A stretch of 64,000 bases of DNA. It comes from Sipunculus nudus. Its lineage: Eukaryota; Annelida; Sipuncula; Golfingiida; Sipunculidae. The first letter of the stretch is position 1. Every line of letters starts with the position of its first letter. The stretch covers positions 10,206,382 to 10,270,381 of the forward strand of contig CM049317.1 in NCBI GenBank assembly GCA_026874595.1, read 5' to 3'. A model generated the notes under the pieces. The model made no database searches. It was not told the origin of the DNA and saw only the letters and a program-made list of their open reading frames with translations. Of the stretch, positions 44,901 through 54,929 are shown piece after piece. The translations under genes were made by a program, and so were the position numbers.

Positions 44901-47372
44901 CCATCTCCACTTCAAAGGTGAGGCACGGGGAATGTTTCTTGGTGAGTTTGACTTTGACAGACTTTGCTGCCTGCGCTGCCTTCATGCATTTTGACAGAGT
45001 CTCAGGTACCACCTCCAGGTAGATTTCATTATGTTCCTCAGAAACACCGTCCATGGCGTACTCATTGAAGAAATGACCCTAAAACAAATACATCAGGGTT
45101 GTAGTCGAGTGCAAAAACATCTGGGTTTGAGAGCAAGTCTGTAAAGTACACACAGAAGATAATGGTCCCAACTCACTCAGATTCACCATCAGGCTAAACC
45201 TCTTATTTTACAGAAAACTTTAGATAACCAAATTTAAATCCAAAATATTTAATACAATTTTTGTCATGTGTCTCTTAGGGCTCCAGAAATAACTGGTAAT
45301 ATGTGACACAGCCCTTCAACTGGTTCAATTGAACAGCAATAATTTTCAAATCAGAGTGATGTTTCAACTTGTTATATATATATTATTTTATTATCACAGG
45401 TGGTTGTATGGGTGTAATATTAATGTACCTCATTGTACACATTAGATGAGTAACGGTTAAGTGAGAAACTGAAGGAGTGATTATGATCTAGGGTGGATCA
45501 TTTGAGCATATCTGTAGCAGATCTTAATGCAGATAAACAGGAGTTATCCAGGTGTTATCAGGATGCAGATATCCAGGTGTTACCCAGGTGTTACCTAAAT
45601 GCAGATATCCAGAGGTGAGTTGTGTATCAGTGCTGCCTAACATTATGTATTGACATGCTTTACCTGAGCGAGTTCACACCACATGCTGACCCCACCGTTA
45701 ACGAGTCTCTCTGACAGGATGAAGTACATCTTGTCCCCAGTGATACGGAGTGTGCACACCTTGGCAAGGCGAGAGAGTGTTGATATCACCCCTGGTGATG
45801 AAAGTCAAACATAATACAGACATCACATTTGTGTTTTGATAGCTATGGATAAAGATATTGCTATAAAACCTGATGCATGCTTCATAATGAGATTCCTTAA
45901 ACATTCTTTAAAGACTGATTTTCAAAACATAGCACATCAGATGAAATAGTCTGAATTAAAGCCCCTTTCACACATTCACAGATAGCATCACGGATCATCC
46001 CGGATCATCGTACCGGGATCATCTGTGTTGACTCCGTCATCACCGTGTAAACTCCGGGCATCACCGTGTTAACACCGATTTCCTTCCATAGTGATCCTTG
46101 GCGCACCGGCATGTTCAGAGAAAAAATTAAACCTGCACAATTTTTCGTCCCCGAGTACACGGATGAAAAATCATCCGTATCACTCCTTGTAGGCACCATG
46201 CACCTCCGTGTAGCCACCGTATACATCCGGGAGTCACCGTGTAGCCACCGGGAGCTCCGTATTGAGACCAGCACTTTCCGGGTGCAAGTTTAAGTTTTTT
46301 CTCCGATCATGCTGGTGCACCAAGGATCACTACGGATGCAACATGGTGTTAACACGATGATGCCCGGTGTTTACACGGTGATTCTGTAGATAACACAGAT
46401 GATTCCCAAACGATGCTCCGGGATTATCCGTGTTGCTATCCGTGAATATGTGAAAGCATGATTTACCAAATCGCACTGCTGTCCCCGGAACACCTCAGAT
46501 TAAGGTCCGGGGTGATCCCTGTTATCTGTGAATGTGTGAAAGGGGCTTAAGCAACTGTTTCTATGAATACATCGCAAATCCTATATTTCAAGGTAAGAAG
46601 CCTTGTCAGCCACAGAAATATAACTCTGGTGGTAAGAATTAACTTATATCCATAATTAATTTTCTGGAAACAAATTTTTAGACTAAATCTTTAAAATAAA
46701 AATTTATTATGATTCTATATTTATCTTTTTATCATAATCATAATTTAAATGGAAGAAAGTGTAATATCTTTTTATGAAATGTTCATAACCTGTTTGGCTT
46801 GTGAAGGGATTTATTTATAATCATAAGCAAAATGGTTAAGTAGCAGTGGTAGGAACTGGTTTTAAAATCATAATTGATGATTAAAAAATAAAAAACCAAT
46901 GACCAATTATTGATCGATTATTTTTTTGTACTTTCTATATGACCATGAAATCTTCTGTATATACAAGTACCTATAACAGTGACTCCAGTAAACAGTGAGA
47001 CATGTACATTGGTATTCATAATGAAACCATCAATCCACCCGCATCCAAGGTCGACTTAGCATAGGACAATTGTTAGCTGCACAAGGTTCCCTTTTGATGC
47101 TGTTTGTCACTTTGTGTTTGTATATCTCTGACAGAATAAGATTCTTTGCATGTGCATAAGTAATCATTTTTAATCCATGATATAAAAATGTAATCTATCT
47201 AATTTATTTTGTTAGAAAACAACCAATCATCAATTTAATCAATCGGCATTCCCACTAATATGTAATAATTCATTTTTTACTCATTCCTGTGAAAAAACCT
47301 GCTCTTACTTAAGCACTTACTTGAAAAATGCTGAATACAGCTGAACTCTACAAGCTTTGCTCTGAATCGCAT
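35911..47372 (-). CDS. HUS1: HUS1, checkpoint clamp component, complete eight-exon gene
   Basis: HUS1 is a subunit of the 9-1-1 (RAD9-RAD1-HUS1) ring, a PCNA-like clamp loaded at DNA damage sites to activate ATR signalling. Eight coding exons on the minus strand give 870 nt: 289 residues plus stop, against 280 in human. Exons, high to low: 47372-47321, 45791-45664, 45078-44902, 43787-43680, 42599-42525, 38254-38155, 37722-37579, 35996-35911. All introns are GT-AG and phases agree throughout. Recognisable blocks in order are [126 protein letters not shown] and [13 protein letters not shown]. No frameshift or stop was seen. Introns 1, 5, 6 and 7 contain mobile elements. Confidence 0.95.
36183..37340 (-). 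mobile_element. Helentron-like repeat, GTATCCGC family, in HUS1 intron 7
   Basis: Same strand as HUS1. The 5' end is at about 37338 (TTGTATCAGCCAAAACAGAG...GTTTTGCGGATACTATG), followed by a CGCCGCCACC run. Monomers are separated by GGTGGCGCCACC-like sites. The 3' end at 36183-36215 has GGCGGATACACATAGTCGC, then TTGTCAACTACC. Confidence 0.7.
37579..37722 (-). CDS. HUS1: HUS1 coding exon 7
   Basis: Acceptor TTTTTTTTCAG; two bases complete a Ser codon. A Gly/Asp/Gln-rich loop ([13 protein letters not shown]) precedes the conserved [20 protein letters not shown]. Donor GTAAGT in phase 1. Confidence 0.95.
37895..38058 (-). repeat. tRNA-derived SINE in HUS1 intron 6
   Basis: The minus strand reads a tRNA-like head with the A-box-like GGCATAATGTTAAGGGCAC (38046-38028) and the B-box-like GGGTTTGAGTCCCAATC (about 38003-37987). 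It fills much of the 432 bp intron. Confidence 0.6.
38155..38254 (-). CDS. HUS1: HUS1 coding exon 6
   Basis: Acceptor TTTTCCAG, 33 codons plus one base ([14 protein letters not shown] at the end), donor GTAAGT. Confidence 0.93.
38255..39741. other. Lower part of HUS1 intron 5
   Basis: Intronic. A 122-codon minus-strand frame at 38674-39042 has no recognised domain; no repeat identified. Confidence 0.5.
39742..42356 (-). mobile_element. Helentron-like repeat, family A variant, in HUS1 intron 5
   Basis: Minus-strand 5' end at 42356 (CTTTTTAGCTCAGGTGAC, then GTCATCTGAGCTATAG) with GTCCGTCGTCCGG. Two long monomers (about 42100-41750 and 41450-41080) carry the GGGCCCAAACATAATG block, as in 2885-4780. 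The 3' end near 39776-39742 has CAGCTGAGCGCCGTGACCC, then ATGGGTCCCTTGTT. The 40.0-41.0 kb part is AT-rich and unassigned, so the single-element reading is an inference. Confidence 0.55.
42525..42599 (-). CDS. HUS1: HUS1 coding exon 5
   Basis: Acceptor TTTTCCAG, 25 codons ([20 protein letters not shown] core), donor GTAAGT. Too short to appear as an open frame on its own. Confidence 0.93.
42797..43036. repeat. Dispersed repeat fragment in HUS1 intron 4
   Basis: The last 35 bp match the end of 29528-29730 with few differences. Family not identified. Confidence 0.35.
43680..43787 (-). CDS. HUS1: HUS1 coding exon 4
   Basis: Acceptor GATTTGCAG, 36 codons including [18 protein letters not shown], donor GTAAGT. 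Confidence 0.95.
44902..45078 (-). CDS. HUS1: HUS1 coding exon 3
   Basis: Acceptor TTGTTTTAG, 59 codons in phase 0 from GHFFNEY to LTFEVEM, donor GTAAGA. Confidence 0.95.
45664..45791 (-). CDS. HUS1: HUS1 coding exon 2
   Basis: Acceptor CACCAG; the first two bases complete an Arg codon, then 42 codons end in MWCELAQ. Donor GTAAAG. Confidence 0.95.
45960..46547. mobile_element. Fold-back MITE with TAA target duplication, HUS1 intron 1
   Basis: Ends AGCCCCTTTCACACATTCAC and its inverse, flanked on both sides by TAA. The arms continue as long imperfect inverted repeats rich in GGATCATC, CACCGTGTTAACACC and TGATCCTTGG blocks, with about 75 bp extra in the right arm. TAA duplication suits PIF/Harbinger-type mobilisation. 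Frames inside are incidental. Confidence 0.75.
47321..47372 (-). CDS. HUS1: HUS1 coding exon 1
   Basis: ATG at 47372-47370; 17 codons plus one base, then donor GTAAGT. A possible acceptor, TTTATTTACACAG, about 85 nt upstream may mark a spliced 5' UTR. Confidence 0.9.
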
Positions 47373-48029
47373 ATTGTTGCTGGACTTGAAGACCAGAATA
47401 AAGGATTACTTCATAAAGAGATGGGGTGAGTCTAACTTCATAACGTGCAGGTGTCCTGTGTAAATAAAAAACAACATTCAGCTCAACATACAAGGTATCC
47501 TGTGACAAACTGACATGTTTCATGATTGATTTGTCACAATATTATAATACTCTCATTTGAAAAAAAAAGTGCTTAGTGAAGTGCAGACACAAAACCAAGG
47601 CCAAAAGTGAGGTATTGGCAAAAAAATAAGCTAAGTAACTATCTTATTAAGATATAAATTTAAGAATATTATTTAATTATAAGATATACTGGATTAATTG
47701 CAGAACTGACATTTGTCAGTGACAAAAATTCAGCCTTCATGTCCATTCGGTCAAAACAGGTGTCACATAAATAGTTGTTTCCTTACAAAGGCCGATGCAT
47801 CATATTTTCCTGAGAAATTCCCATTTTTCATTTTGCTCATACCTGGAGTTAATTATATTAGGGGAGGAGGGGTCCAGGGAATCTGTTCCCCGGCCGAGCA
47901 GGGTTGTCGGGGCGGCACCCCCCACCTTACGCTTAATCCAGCTGTACAAATACAAAATGATTTCCCATTCATGTGATAGATAGACTTCATACCGAGCTAT
48001 AAATGAACAAAAATCGCCTCCACTGGAAT
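47373..48029. other. Upstream flank of HUS1
   Basis: Holds the presumed 5' UTR and promoter of HUS1 on the minus strand. No core promoter motif can be singled out. Confidence 0.4.
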
Positions 48030-48105
48030 CTCTTCTTTACAACTCAGTTGGTTAAGCACGTAGGGCTCCTGGTCTAGAGATTGTAGGTTCAATTCCCATA
48101 TCAGA
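48030..48105 (+). repeat. tRNA-like SINE head
   Basis: A-box-like AACTCAGTTGGTTAAGCACG and B-box-like TAGGTTCAATTCCC at tRNA spacing, but no closed acceptor stem, so a SINE head or tRNA relic. Confidence 0.5.
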
Positions 48106-48332
48106 TGACTTCTGATATTCACTGATAGTTCATTTTAGAGTAGATGAAATGAGTGTGGGGACATCTGCAGGGAAATATATGAGATAAAGTAAGGAAATGA
48201 GAAGAGCCTTATTATATTTTCTATTCCAGAACGAAGACCAAATTCTTAACATGCTCCAATACCTCTATCCCCTGCTAATAAACTACAGATCTGGACCAAT
48301 CACAGACACAGGAAATTTTATATTTTATTACA

Positions 48333-48450
48333 GTGTATACCCTGTCTGAAAACCATCAGTCTAATAAGAGCATTGTCTTTTAAGACTACCCTTGAGTGAA
48401 TCAAGAGCATTCACATTGGTTAAACATGATCCATCTAATTAGATGACCTA
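48333..48450 (+). repeat. Fragment related to the MITE at 12429
   Basis: Starts TACAGTGTATACCCTGTCTG and shares ordered blocks with the reverse complement of 12429-12597. It lacks the second end and is directly followed by another MITE. Confidence 0.5.
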
Positions 48451-48451
48451 A

Positions 48452-49069
48452 AGCCTGCAGGCCACTGGCCATTTTGTTTTGACGTGATGGATCTGCAACT
48501 GGTTGCCGGTTATAATTGCACGTGAATCGCAAGTGGGTCTGTGATGGGACTTGCTGCCGCCAGGTGCAGAAGATTGCAAGGTTTCTGACATGTCAGAAAC
48601 CTTGCGATTCCTTGCAACTAGTTGCAGACTGAGCGTGAAGGTGTGAATCCATGTGATATAAAGTGTTGCCTCAAGTTAGCGTTTTTTGGTCTGCTGGAAA
48701 GGAGGATGAATTGATGTCAATGTGGAATCAAACATTTTGTCCGTACAACGTGACTTTGCCCGAATACCCTAACCAAAGCCATAAACTAAGGGCATATGAA
48801 GAGATAGGCATAGTATTTTGCAGTTCTGGTGAACTGTGTCTAGAATTATGATTTTCAAAAAAAAATTATATATGTAGTTACACAAATTTATTATCTCCAA
48901 ATTTAAATAAAAGAGTTAAACACCGTGATCTCAAGTCTGTGACTGTTCGCTGAACGCTAGTCGCAAACTGTCTGCGATTGGTCCCCGATTGTCAGTTGCA
49001 GGCAGTCCCAGACAACCCCTAACTGTCTGTGACTGGTCGCAGATAAAAATTGCCAGTGGGCGGCAGGCT
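48452..49069. mobile_element. MITE with TAA target duplication
   Basis: Left end AGCCTGCAGGCCACTGGCCA and the right end's inverse AGCCTGCCGCCCACTGGCAA match, flanked by TAA on both sides. The interior has inverted blocks, such as GCAAGGTTTCTGACATG beside its own complement near 48590. Terminal AGCC and TAA are shared with the element at 45960. Confidence 0.7.
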
Positions 49070-50029
49070 TAAGAAAAACGTACTGGTATTCCTACAAAGT
49101 TTAAAAATAAAAAAAAAAGGGGGGGGAATAAACTATATAAAATCATTTAATACCATCTCAGACCCATAGATCTGCAATATAATATCGTTAAAAAATCAAT
49201 GATTATAATATAATATTAATATTTAATTTCACCAATGGCAATGGGATAAGTGACTTGATCTAGTCAATATATTTTCACTTGATACCTGAGTTACACGAAT
49301 GCCCTACCCCTGGTATTACCGGGGAAACACCCTATGTGTCATGGCAACCAGGGGAGGTTCCCTAGACAATGATGCCATAGATGCTGCTCTGGATTGACCA
49401 CAGAGCTGGTGATGCAGGACTGAAACATGACCCAGGTAAACCTGGTGATTGTTTCAGCCTTGCCCTCTCTCTCGGCTTGGGGATACGGAGCTTAGCAGAC
49501 GTGCTATAAGCCCCGTCTCCCTGAATCACGGCGAGCCTCTGGTCTGGTCTTAGATTTTGTTTTACAGAAGCTAAGAATAAAGGACCAGAGTATCACTGAC
49601 AGCTTGGTGTTGGTCTTCAGTAGGTCAGTATATATATTTTATGTAATCATAGTTAGTTCATGGTATCTCTAGTTGTATTTTACATAGTTCTGTCTTAATA
49701 AATTCTTGTGGTCATTGCAATTACCTCTCCGTCTTATAGTTTTTATAGTTTCTGTTGTATGCATGTTTGTAACACCCGTCTGTGGCCTGGAACAGTTACT
49801 CACCTTGGACAATGGACATAAAGTACAATGGACCATCTTGGGCATAAAATTGTATTAAAGTGTAGTCACCGGGTCAACTTAGTGGCTTTTAGACACGATA
49901 TCACAGGCAGCAGTTGTTTATCACGGCACAATCTTAAGGCTAGCTGAGGGCGCGCACTTGCGCGGCTGTCACATCTCTGTTGATACATGTAAAAAGACGG
50001 ACGACTGTTTGGAATTCCTGGAGCTCTTT

Positions 50030-50030
<1 letters not shown>
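49070..50030. other. Stretch with a possible solo LTR
   Basis: Around 49300-49640 there is a GC-richer block with GCTATAAGCCCCGTCTCC, then AATAAAGGACCAGAG. This is an order (TATA-like, then AATAAA) reminiscent of an LTR. No inverted ends, target duplication or second copy was found, so this is tentative. Confidence 0.2.

Positions 50031-50078
<48 letters not shown>
50031..50078. repeat. (TC)n microsatellite
   Basis: CT/TC tract of about 45 bp. Confidence 0.95.
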
Positions 50079-50082
<4 letters not shown>

Positions 50083-50968
50083 ATAATGTAAGAATAATAT
50101 GAGTTCAAAACAGTATTGATTTAGATGATCGATTAAGCTGATAATCGATATCCACATTTAAGATATCAGATATCAACAGAAAACGTTAACAATATAAAGG
50201 CCTACCTTTAAAATTAATAATAATATTATCAAATGTTACCAAAGGCTAAACGTAATACTTCTTATAAAACTTAACTATGAATTTATTTTGCCACCTACTT
50301 CGGATCCCGTAGGTGTAATTTATTTTCCTAAACATTAGAACAATATTATATTTAAAATTCATATGCTTCGAAGAGCTTCTATGTTACAGTATTTATTTAC
50401 CTAGTCGTTTTATTGCAATAAAATAAATATATGGTACCTTTCAATATATGTTAACAAAGAATTTTCATAGAATTTAGGCCCTTTTTAAAACTGAGTATTT
50501 CATATCAATTAAAATAAATTTATTTTATATCAATAAAATTCCATATCGTGTTTCTATATTATTTGAAATTAAAAGTAAAACTTTAAACCCTTTGTGTAAT
50601 AACAGTCTGAAACCACGCCTGTGTGTATGATAATTAATAGCAATATTTTTAACACCCCCCCCCCCCCCCCCCAAAAAAAAACGGCCGCCAAACATTTTAT
50701 TTTTACTCCAGAAATGTTTGAGATACATCCGAGTTTAGTTCGAAATATATTCATTCCAGAACATCCGGAAGCAGACGGGTCCAGGTCGTTTTCGGCTTGA
50801 TAGGAAAGCAGTAACGATCATTGTACTATTTTGCCCGTTTTAATGAGAGAATCAAGAAGTGCAATTCTATTTTAAGAGCAGCGTGGTTGAAGTACAACTT
50901 ACTCTGACAAGACGGAGGGTGTACGAAAGGATTAATATGTTCCGCGAATTTCTCCTATAATTGGGCCA
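50079..50968. other. Gene-free stretch before the tRNA gene
   Basis: No gene seen. A C18 run lies at 50655-50672. Confidence 0.4.
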
Positions 50969-51041
50969 GACCCTGTGGCCTAATGGATACGGCGTTGGCC
51001 TCCGGAGCCAAAGATTGTGGGTTCGAGTCCCATCAGGGTCG
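50969..51041 (+). tRNA. tRNA-Arg (anticodon CCG)
   Basis: Full cloverleaf of 73 nt. The acceptor stem GACCCTG pairs with CAGGGTC, and the D arm is GCC-TAATGGATAC-GGC. The anticodon arm is TTGGC-CTCCGGA-GCCAA with CCG at positions 34-36, and the T arm is GTGGG-TTCGAGT-CCCAT. The discriminator is G. A TTTTT terminator begins within 3-5 nt downstream. Internal A and B boxes are intact, so it is probably functional. Confidence 0.93.
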
Positions 51042-51048
51042 CAATTTT

Positions 51049-51561
51049 TCTCATCTAAATATCGTTACATAACGACACAGTGGCGAGAAATCATAGTGTA
51101 AAACTAAGCGTTGGATCACAGGTAAACACTGCTATCCAGAACAAAGGGGGCACCAACTGGCAACTATCACTGAAAAACTTAATTAGACGGAATAAACTAA
51201 CTCCACTGAAAATTGTAATAGAAACCTTATTAACAAGTTGAACTAAGATATTTGACCGTATATTTGTGAATATTCCTGGATCCTGAACGGGGTCCGGACC
51301 CACACATTTCTCATCTATTCTCCATTTGCCCTATTCCGAGATTAGATGCCATGAAAACGTCATTGCTTTCCGATTGCGTGATTAATGATGAAAACAAACA
51401 CACACACACACACGGACCAGGATGAACACATACCCTCCTGGCAAAGGCCACTAATAGACTCCTTGTGATCGTCTCATGACAGTCACTCATCTGTTCACTG
51501 CGCTTCGGCCTTTTTAAATCGGTTTGACTAAGTCAAGGTTAAAAGTTCTGATTTCAAAAGC
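51049..51561. other. Stretch between tRNA gene and retrotransposon
   Basis: Contains a short (CA)n run near 51401. The retrotransposon's 5' LTR should lie here, but I find no match to the LTR start at 58020. Confidence 0.35.
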
Positions 51562-51731
51562 TGGTGGCAGCGGTACACAAGGAGTTTTCTAGCCTCCTAC
51601 AGGAGCTAATCTTATTGTTAACAACAACTGCACTGTGAGTACAACAATGTATTTTAACTAATTTACAACCAGTGCACCCTACTACTGTTACTGCTTGGCT
51701 GCTGACCTACTTCATTACTGTGTTATCAACA

Positions 51732-52235
51732 TGGCCGGCTCCAGCCTAGCTCCTACCATGGATTGTTCTAACCCTAATCTGCCAGCACCAATTTTAAAAG
51801 CTGTTAAAACAGTGCCGTGAACTGTATTTCTCAGTGAAAGATATACCGCAAGAGAAACAAATTGACCACATACTGCTGTTTGCTGGTGAACAGGACAAAG
51901 TGTTTAATTCATGGGTTATTTACTGATAATGAAAATAAAGCCGACCCCAGAGTGGTATGGGACAACTTCCAGAGACAAACTGAGACCAAAGTAAATATCA
52001 GTATTTGCAAGATTCTTCCTACAAAGGATAAGCCAAGGTACAAATGAATCTTTCAGTGACTTTGTGAGTCGCTGCAGGCTACAGCCTCTGAAGTGCCAAT
52101 TCCGGGATGATCAGGAGTTCGATGACCAGGTCATAGAGCAAACCATAGCAGGTAGGTTACTACATATCCTGAGCTGCAAAAAGACTTGCTGGGCAAAGAT
52201 AATTAACTGACCTTTAAGCATACCCTTTCCCTGGG
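51732..52235 (+). pseudogene. gypsy gag remnant
   Basis: After an ATG-Ala-Gly start, fragments in changing frames resemble gag of Mag-type gypsy elements, e.g. HILLFAGEQ, then SFSDFVSRCRLQPLKCQFRD and DDQVIEQTIAG. At least two frameshifts and several stops; no intact zinc knuckle seen. Confidence 0.65.
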
Positions 52236-52662
52236 AAAAACATGTGAGGCACCAGTGACACACTTGCGCTGACCACTGTCAAATTTGAGGGTTCCACATC
52301 TCGAATATTTGATGTTGTTCTCAAAAATATATCTATGCGTTACAACTGTGGCCCCAACACCCCTGGAACCTAAGAAATCAGTCTCCTGCTTATGGGTCCA
52401 CCTGTGATCGATTTTGCAAGGAGAATCACTAGGCAAAACGATGTATGTCGAAATAAGAATATACAACAAGAGTTCGAGGCCGTGGTAGGCAAAGTGGAAA
52501 CTCAAAAAGACACCGCAAGAGGGGAGAAAGTCCCCCCCCCCCCCCCCAATAAGAAAAACACCCGTCCATTCCAATTCAATTATGTATTTCAGTGGTAAAG
52601 AAGACTAATGTGAACACATCCATCGAAACAATAACCGTATCTAGCCTTGAGAAAAACCACTG

Positions 52663-53837
52663 TTGTCAGAGTCGTCTTTCTCAAGGTTGGATACAGTTAT
52701 TGTGGTAATAAATGCCAAACTCAAGGACAGAAAAATAATTCCTGACATTCGCGCCAAAGTTGACACAGGTGCACAAAGTAATACACTACCTATTGGAGTT
52801 CTTATCGACGCCTGTTTCCAGAGTTGCTTCCCACAAATGGCTTCCCACAGCCATCTGCTCTTATGCAGAAGGAGACTGTCCTCAAAGCATACAATGGCAC
52901 TACCATAAGTAGTTTCAGTACCATATATCTATCATGCTGGTTCAAAGGTGATTGGAAATATGAAGAATGTTATGTAGTCGACTCATATGGTCCAGTCATC
53001 CTAGGCCTCCCAACGTCACGTAAAAGAAACCAGGTGACTCTCTACTCTCTGTTAGATGTAGAGCAAACAAGAGATTTCACATGCCGTTCAGTAGAAGATT
53101 TCATGAAACAGTATCCTGAGCAATTTGGCAGAATCGGTAACTTCCCTGGTACCTACCATATTGTGCTGAATCCCGACATACCACCAATCGTCCATGCTCA
53201 ACGCAAATTCCCTATACACATCCGGGATAAATTAAAAACAGAACTGGAGGCCATGAAAAAAAAACAGAATATTATAAGAAAGATTACTGAACCAACTGAC
53301 TGGGTCAACAGCATGGTTGTGTCACGTAGAGACAATGGTTTAATGCATATCTGCTCAGATCCGAGAGAACTTAACAAGGCAATTAAAGGATGCCTTATAA
53401 AACCCCAACACTCGAAGAAATCACAAGTTGACAGGGGCAAAGCACTTAAGCAAAATGGATACCAAGAACGGTAAAACTTGATGATGAAAGTTCACGTCTC
53501 ACTACCATCTACACCCCATTCGGAAGGTATGCTTATCTTCGTATGCCCTTTGGCTTAGTCATGTCACAAGATGTGTTTTAATCAGAAAATGGACCAGATC
53601 CTGGAGAAATGTCCAGTTACAATAGGAATCACCGATGATGTAATTTTCTTTGGGCACACAACTGAAGAGCATGACAAATACTTGCGTAAACTGATGGGAG
53701 TTGCTGGTCAATATGGACTAGTGTTCAACAACTCTGAATGTGCCATTAGTCAGTCTCAGATCAAATTATTTGGAGCAGTCTATGACAAAAGCGGGGTACA
53801 TCCTGATCCAGACAAAGTAAATGACATCAAGTTTTAA
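52663..53837 (+). pseudogene. gypsy protease and reverse transcriptase remnant
   Basis: The aspartic protease motif KVDTGAQSNTLP lies near 52755. A frameshift near 52820 leads to the protease-RT link and RT N-terminus (HAQRKFPI, then WVNSMVVSRRDNG and DPRELNKAIK). Another frameshift near 53390 follows, and a frame with GITDDVIFFG replaces the usual catalytic Y-x-D-D (the two Asp are kept, the Tyr is not). Confidence 0.8.
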
Positions 53838-53859
53838 GCAGCGCCAAACAATGTACGAG

Positions 53860-54420
53860 AACTGCCAGAATTCCTGATTCTGATTAAATACATGTCACCT
53901 TTTATCCAAAAAATGTCAAATGAAACAGCTACACTGCGGGGGCTATAAAAGAAAGACCGAGAATTCAGCTGGACTGCTGCCCATGAACAGGCATTCGTTC
54001 GGGTCAAAAACCTTTGTAAAGAACTGACACTTGCATACTTTGACCCAAATAAAGAGACTGTCCCACAATTGGGTGCTTCTAGAACAGCATTTGCCCAGAC
54101 CTCAGTCAGGATGGCATGCCTATCGCTTTTGCAAGGTCTCTCTCTGACGCGGAAACACATTATGCAAATATTGAGAGGGAACTATCGGCTATAGTTTTTG
54201 GATGTGATGATTCCTTACGTATGTCTACGGCAAACTTTCACTGTGGAAAGCGACCACAAACCACTTGAAATGATTCAGCTGAAAAACCTGCTAGCAGCTC
54301 CCTCCCTTACAACGCATGCTCCTGAGGTTCGAAAACTATATTGTTTCCATTAAATACAAACCAGGCAAAGACATCTTTCTTGCTGATAGACTTTCACGTT
54401 CACCATCAAAACGAACGTCA
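53860..54420 (+). pseudogene. gypsy RNase H remnant
   Basis: Broken frames include FSWTAAHEQAF, an 'AREIERELSAI'-like segment and the C-terminal YKPGKDIFLADRLSR, typical of the RH end and connection to integrase. Confidence 0.65.
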
Positions 54421-54639
54421 CATATCAACCTGGACATACAAATAAATTTTGTGCAAATTAGCTCAGACAACCTTTCCCAGCCGAAGCAGGAGACTGCAAA
54501 AGATCCTCTTCTCTGTGCTCTCTGTGAGGTCATAGTAACGGGACGGTCTCAATATAGAAAGAATCTACCGAGAGACCTGAGACAATACGGGTCGTTTAGA
54601 GATAAGATGTCTGTTGGAAATGGACTCGTGTTAAAAGGA

Positions 54640-54840
54640 AACCGAATAATAGTCCCAAAGACAATGCAGAAACTAATATTAGATAAGAATCATGTAGCTA
54701 ACCAGGATGTGGTAGTGTCAGCTACGCGCTAAGGATTGTGTGTATTGGCTTTGCCTTAAGCAGGAATAGGTCAGTTTTGGCTAAGCTGCTGGCCATCTGC
54801 CAAGCACTGGGGTGGGCCCAAACACAGCCTTGCTTGATCA
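54640..54840 (+). pseudogene. gypsy integrase N-terminal zinc domain, left half of the split gene
   Basis: After frame 54316-54732 the +1 frame gives AKDCVYWLCLKQE, then VLSCWPSAKH-like wording in yet another frame, matching the HHCC region ('RAKD.VYWPG...C..C'). Continuity is lost after about 54840. Confidence 0.6.
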
Positions 54841-54929
54841 GGGCACTCCTGTATATATGCACTGTGCATATTGGTCAGCACGCATATTGTCTGTTGCAGC
54901 ATACAAGTATAGCTACCATATTCAGTAAT

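Noticed and set aside
45698-45904. Minus-strand frame of 68 codons as a separate gene
   Set aside because: It covers HUS1 exon 2 in the wrong frame; the correct frame gives [18 protein letters not shown].
46005-46293. Overlapping frames on both strands near 46.1 kb
   Set aside because: Both lie inside the fold-back MITE of HUS1 intron 1 and have no recognised motif.
48030-48105. Functional tRNA gene
   Set aside because: A- and B-box-like motifs are present, but the acceptor and anticodon stems do not close.
49300-49640. 5' LTR of the gypsy element
   Set aside because: It does not match the LTR start at 58020 and lies beyond the tRNA gene; kept only as a weak solo-LTR possibility.
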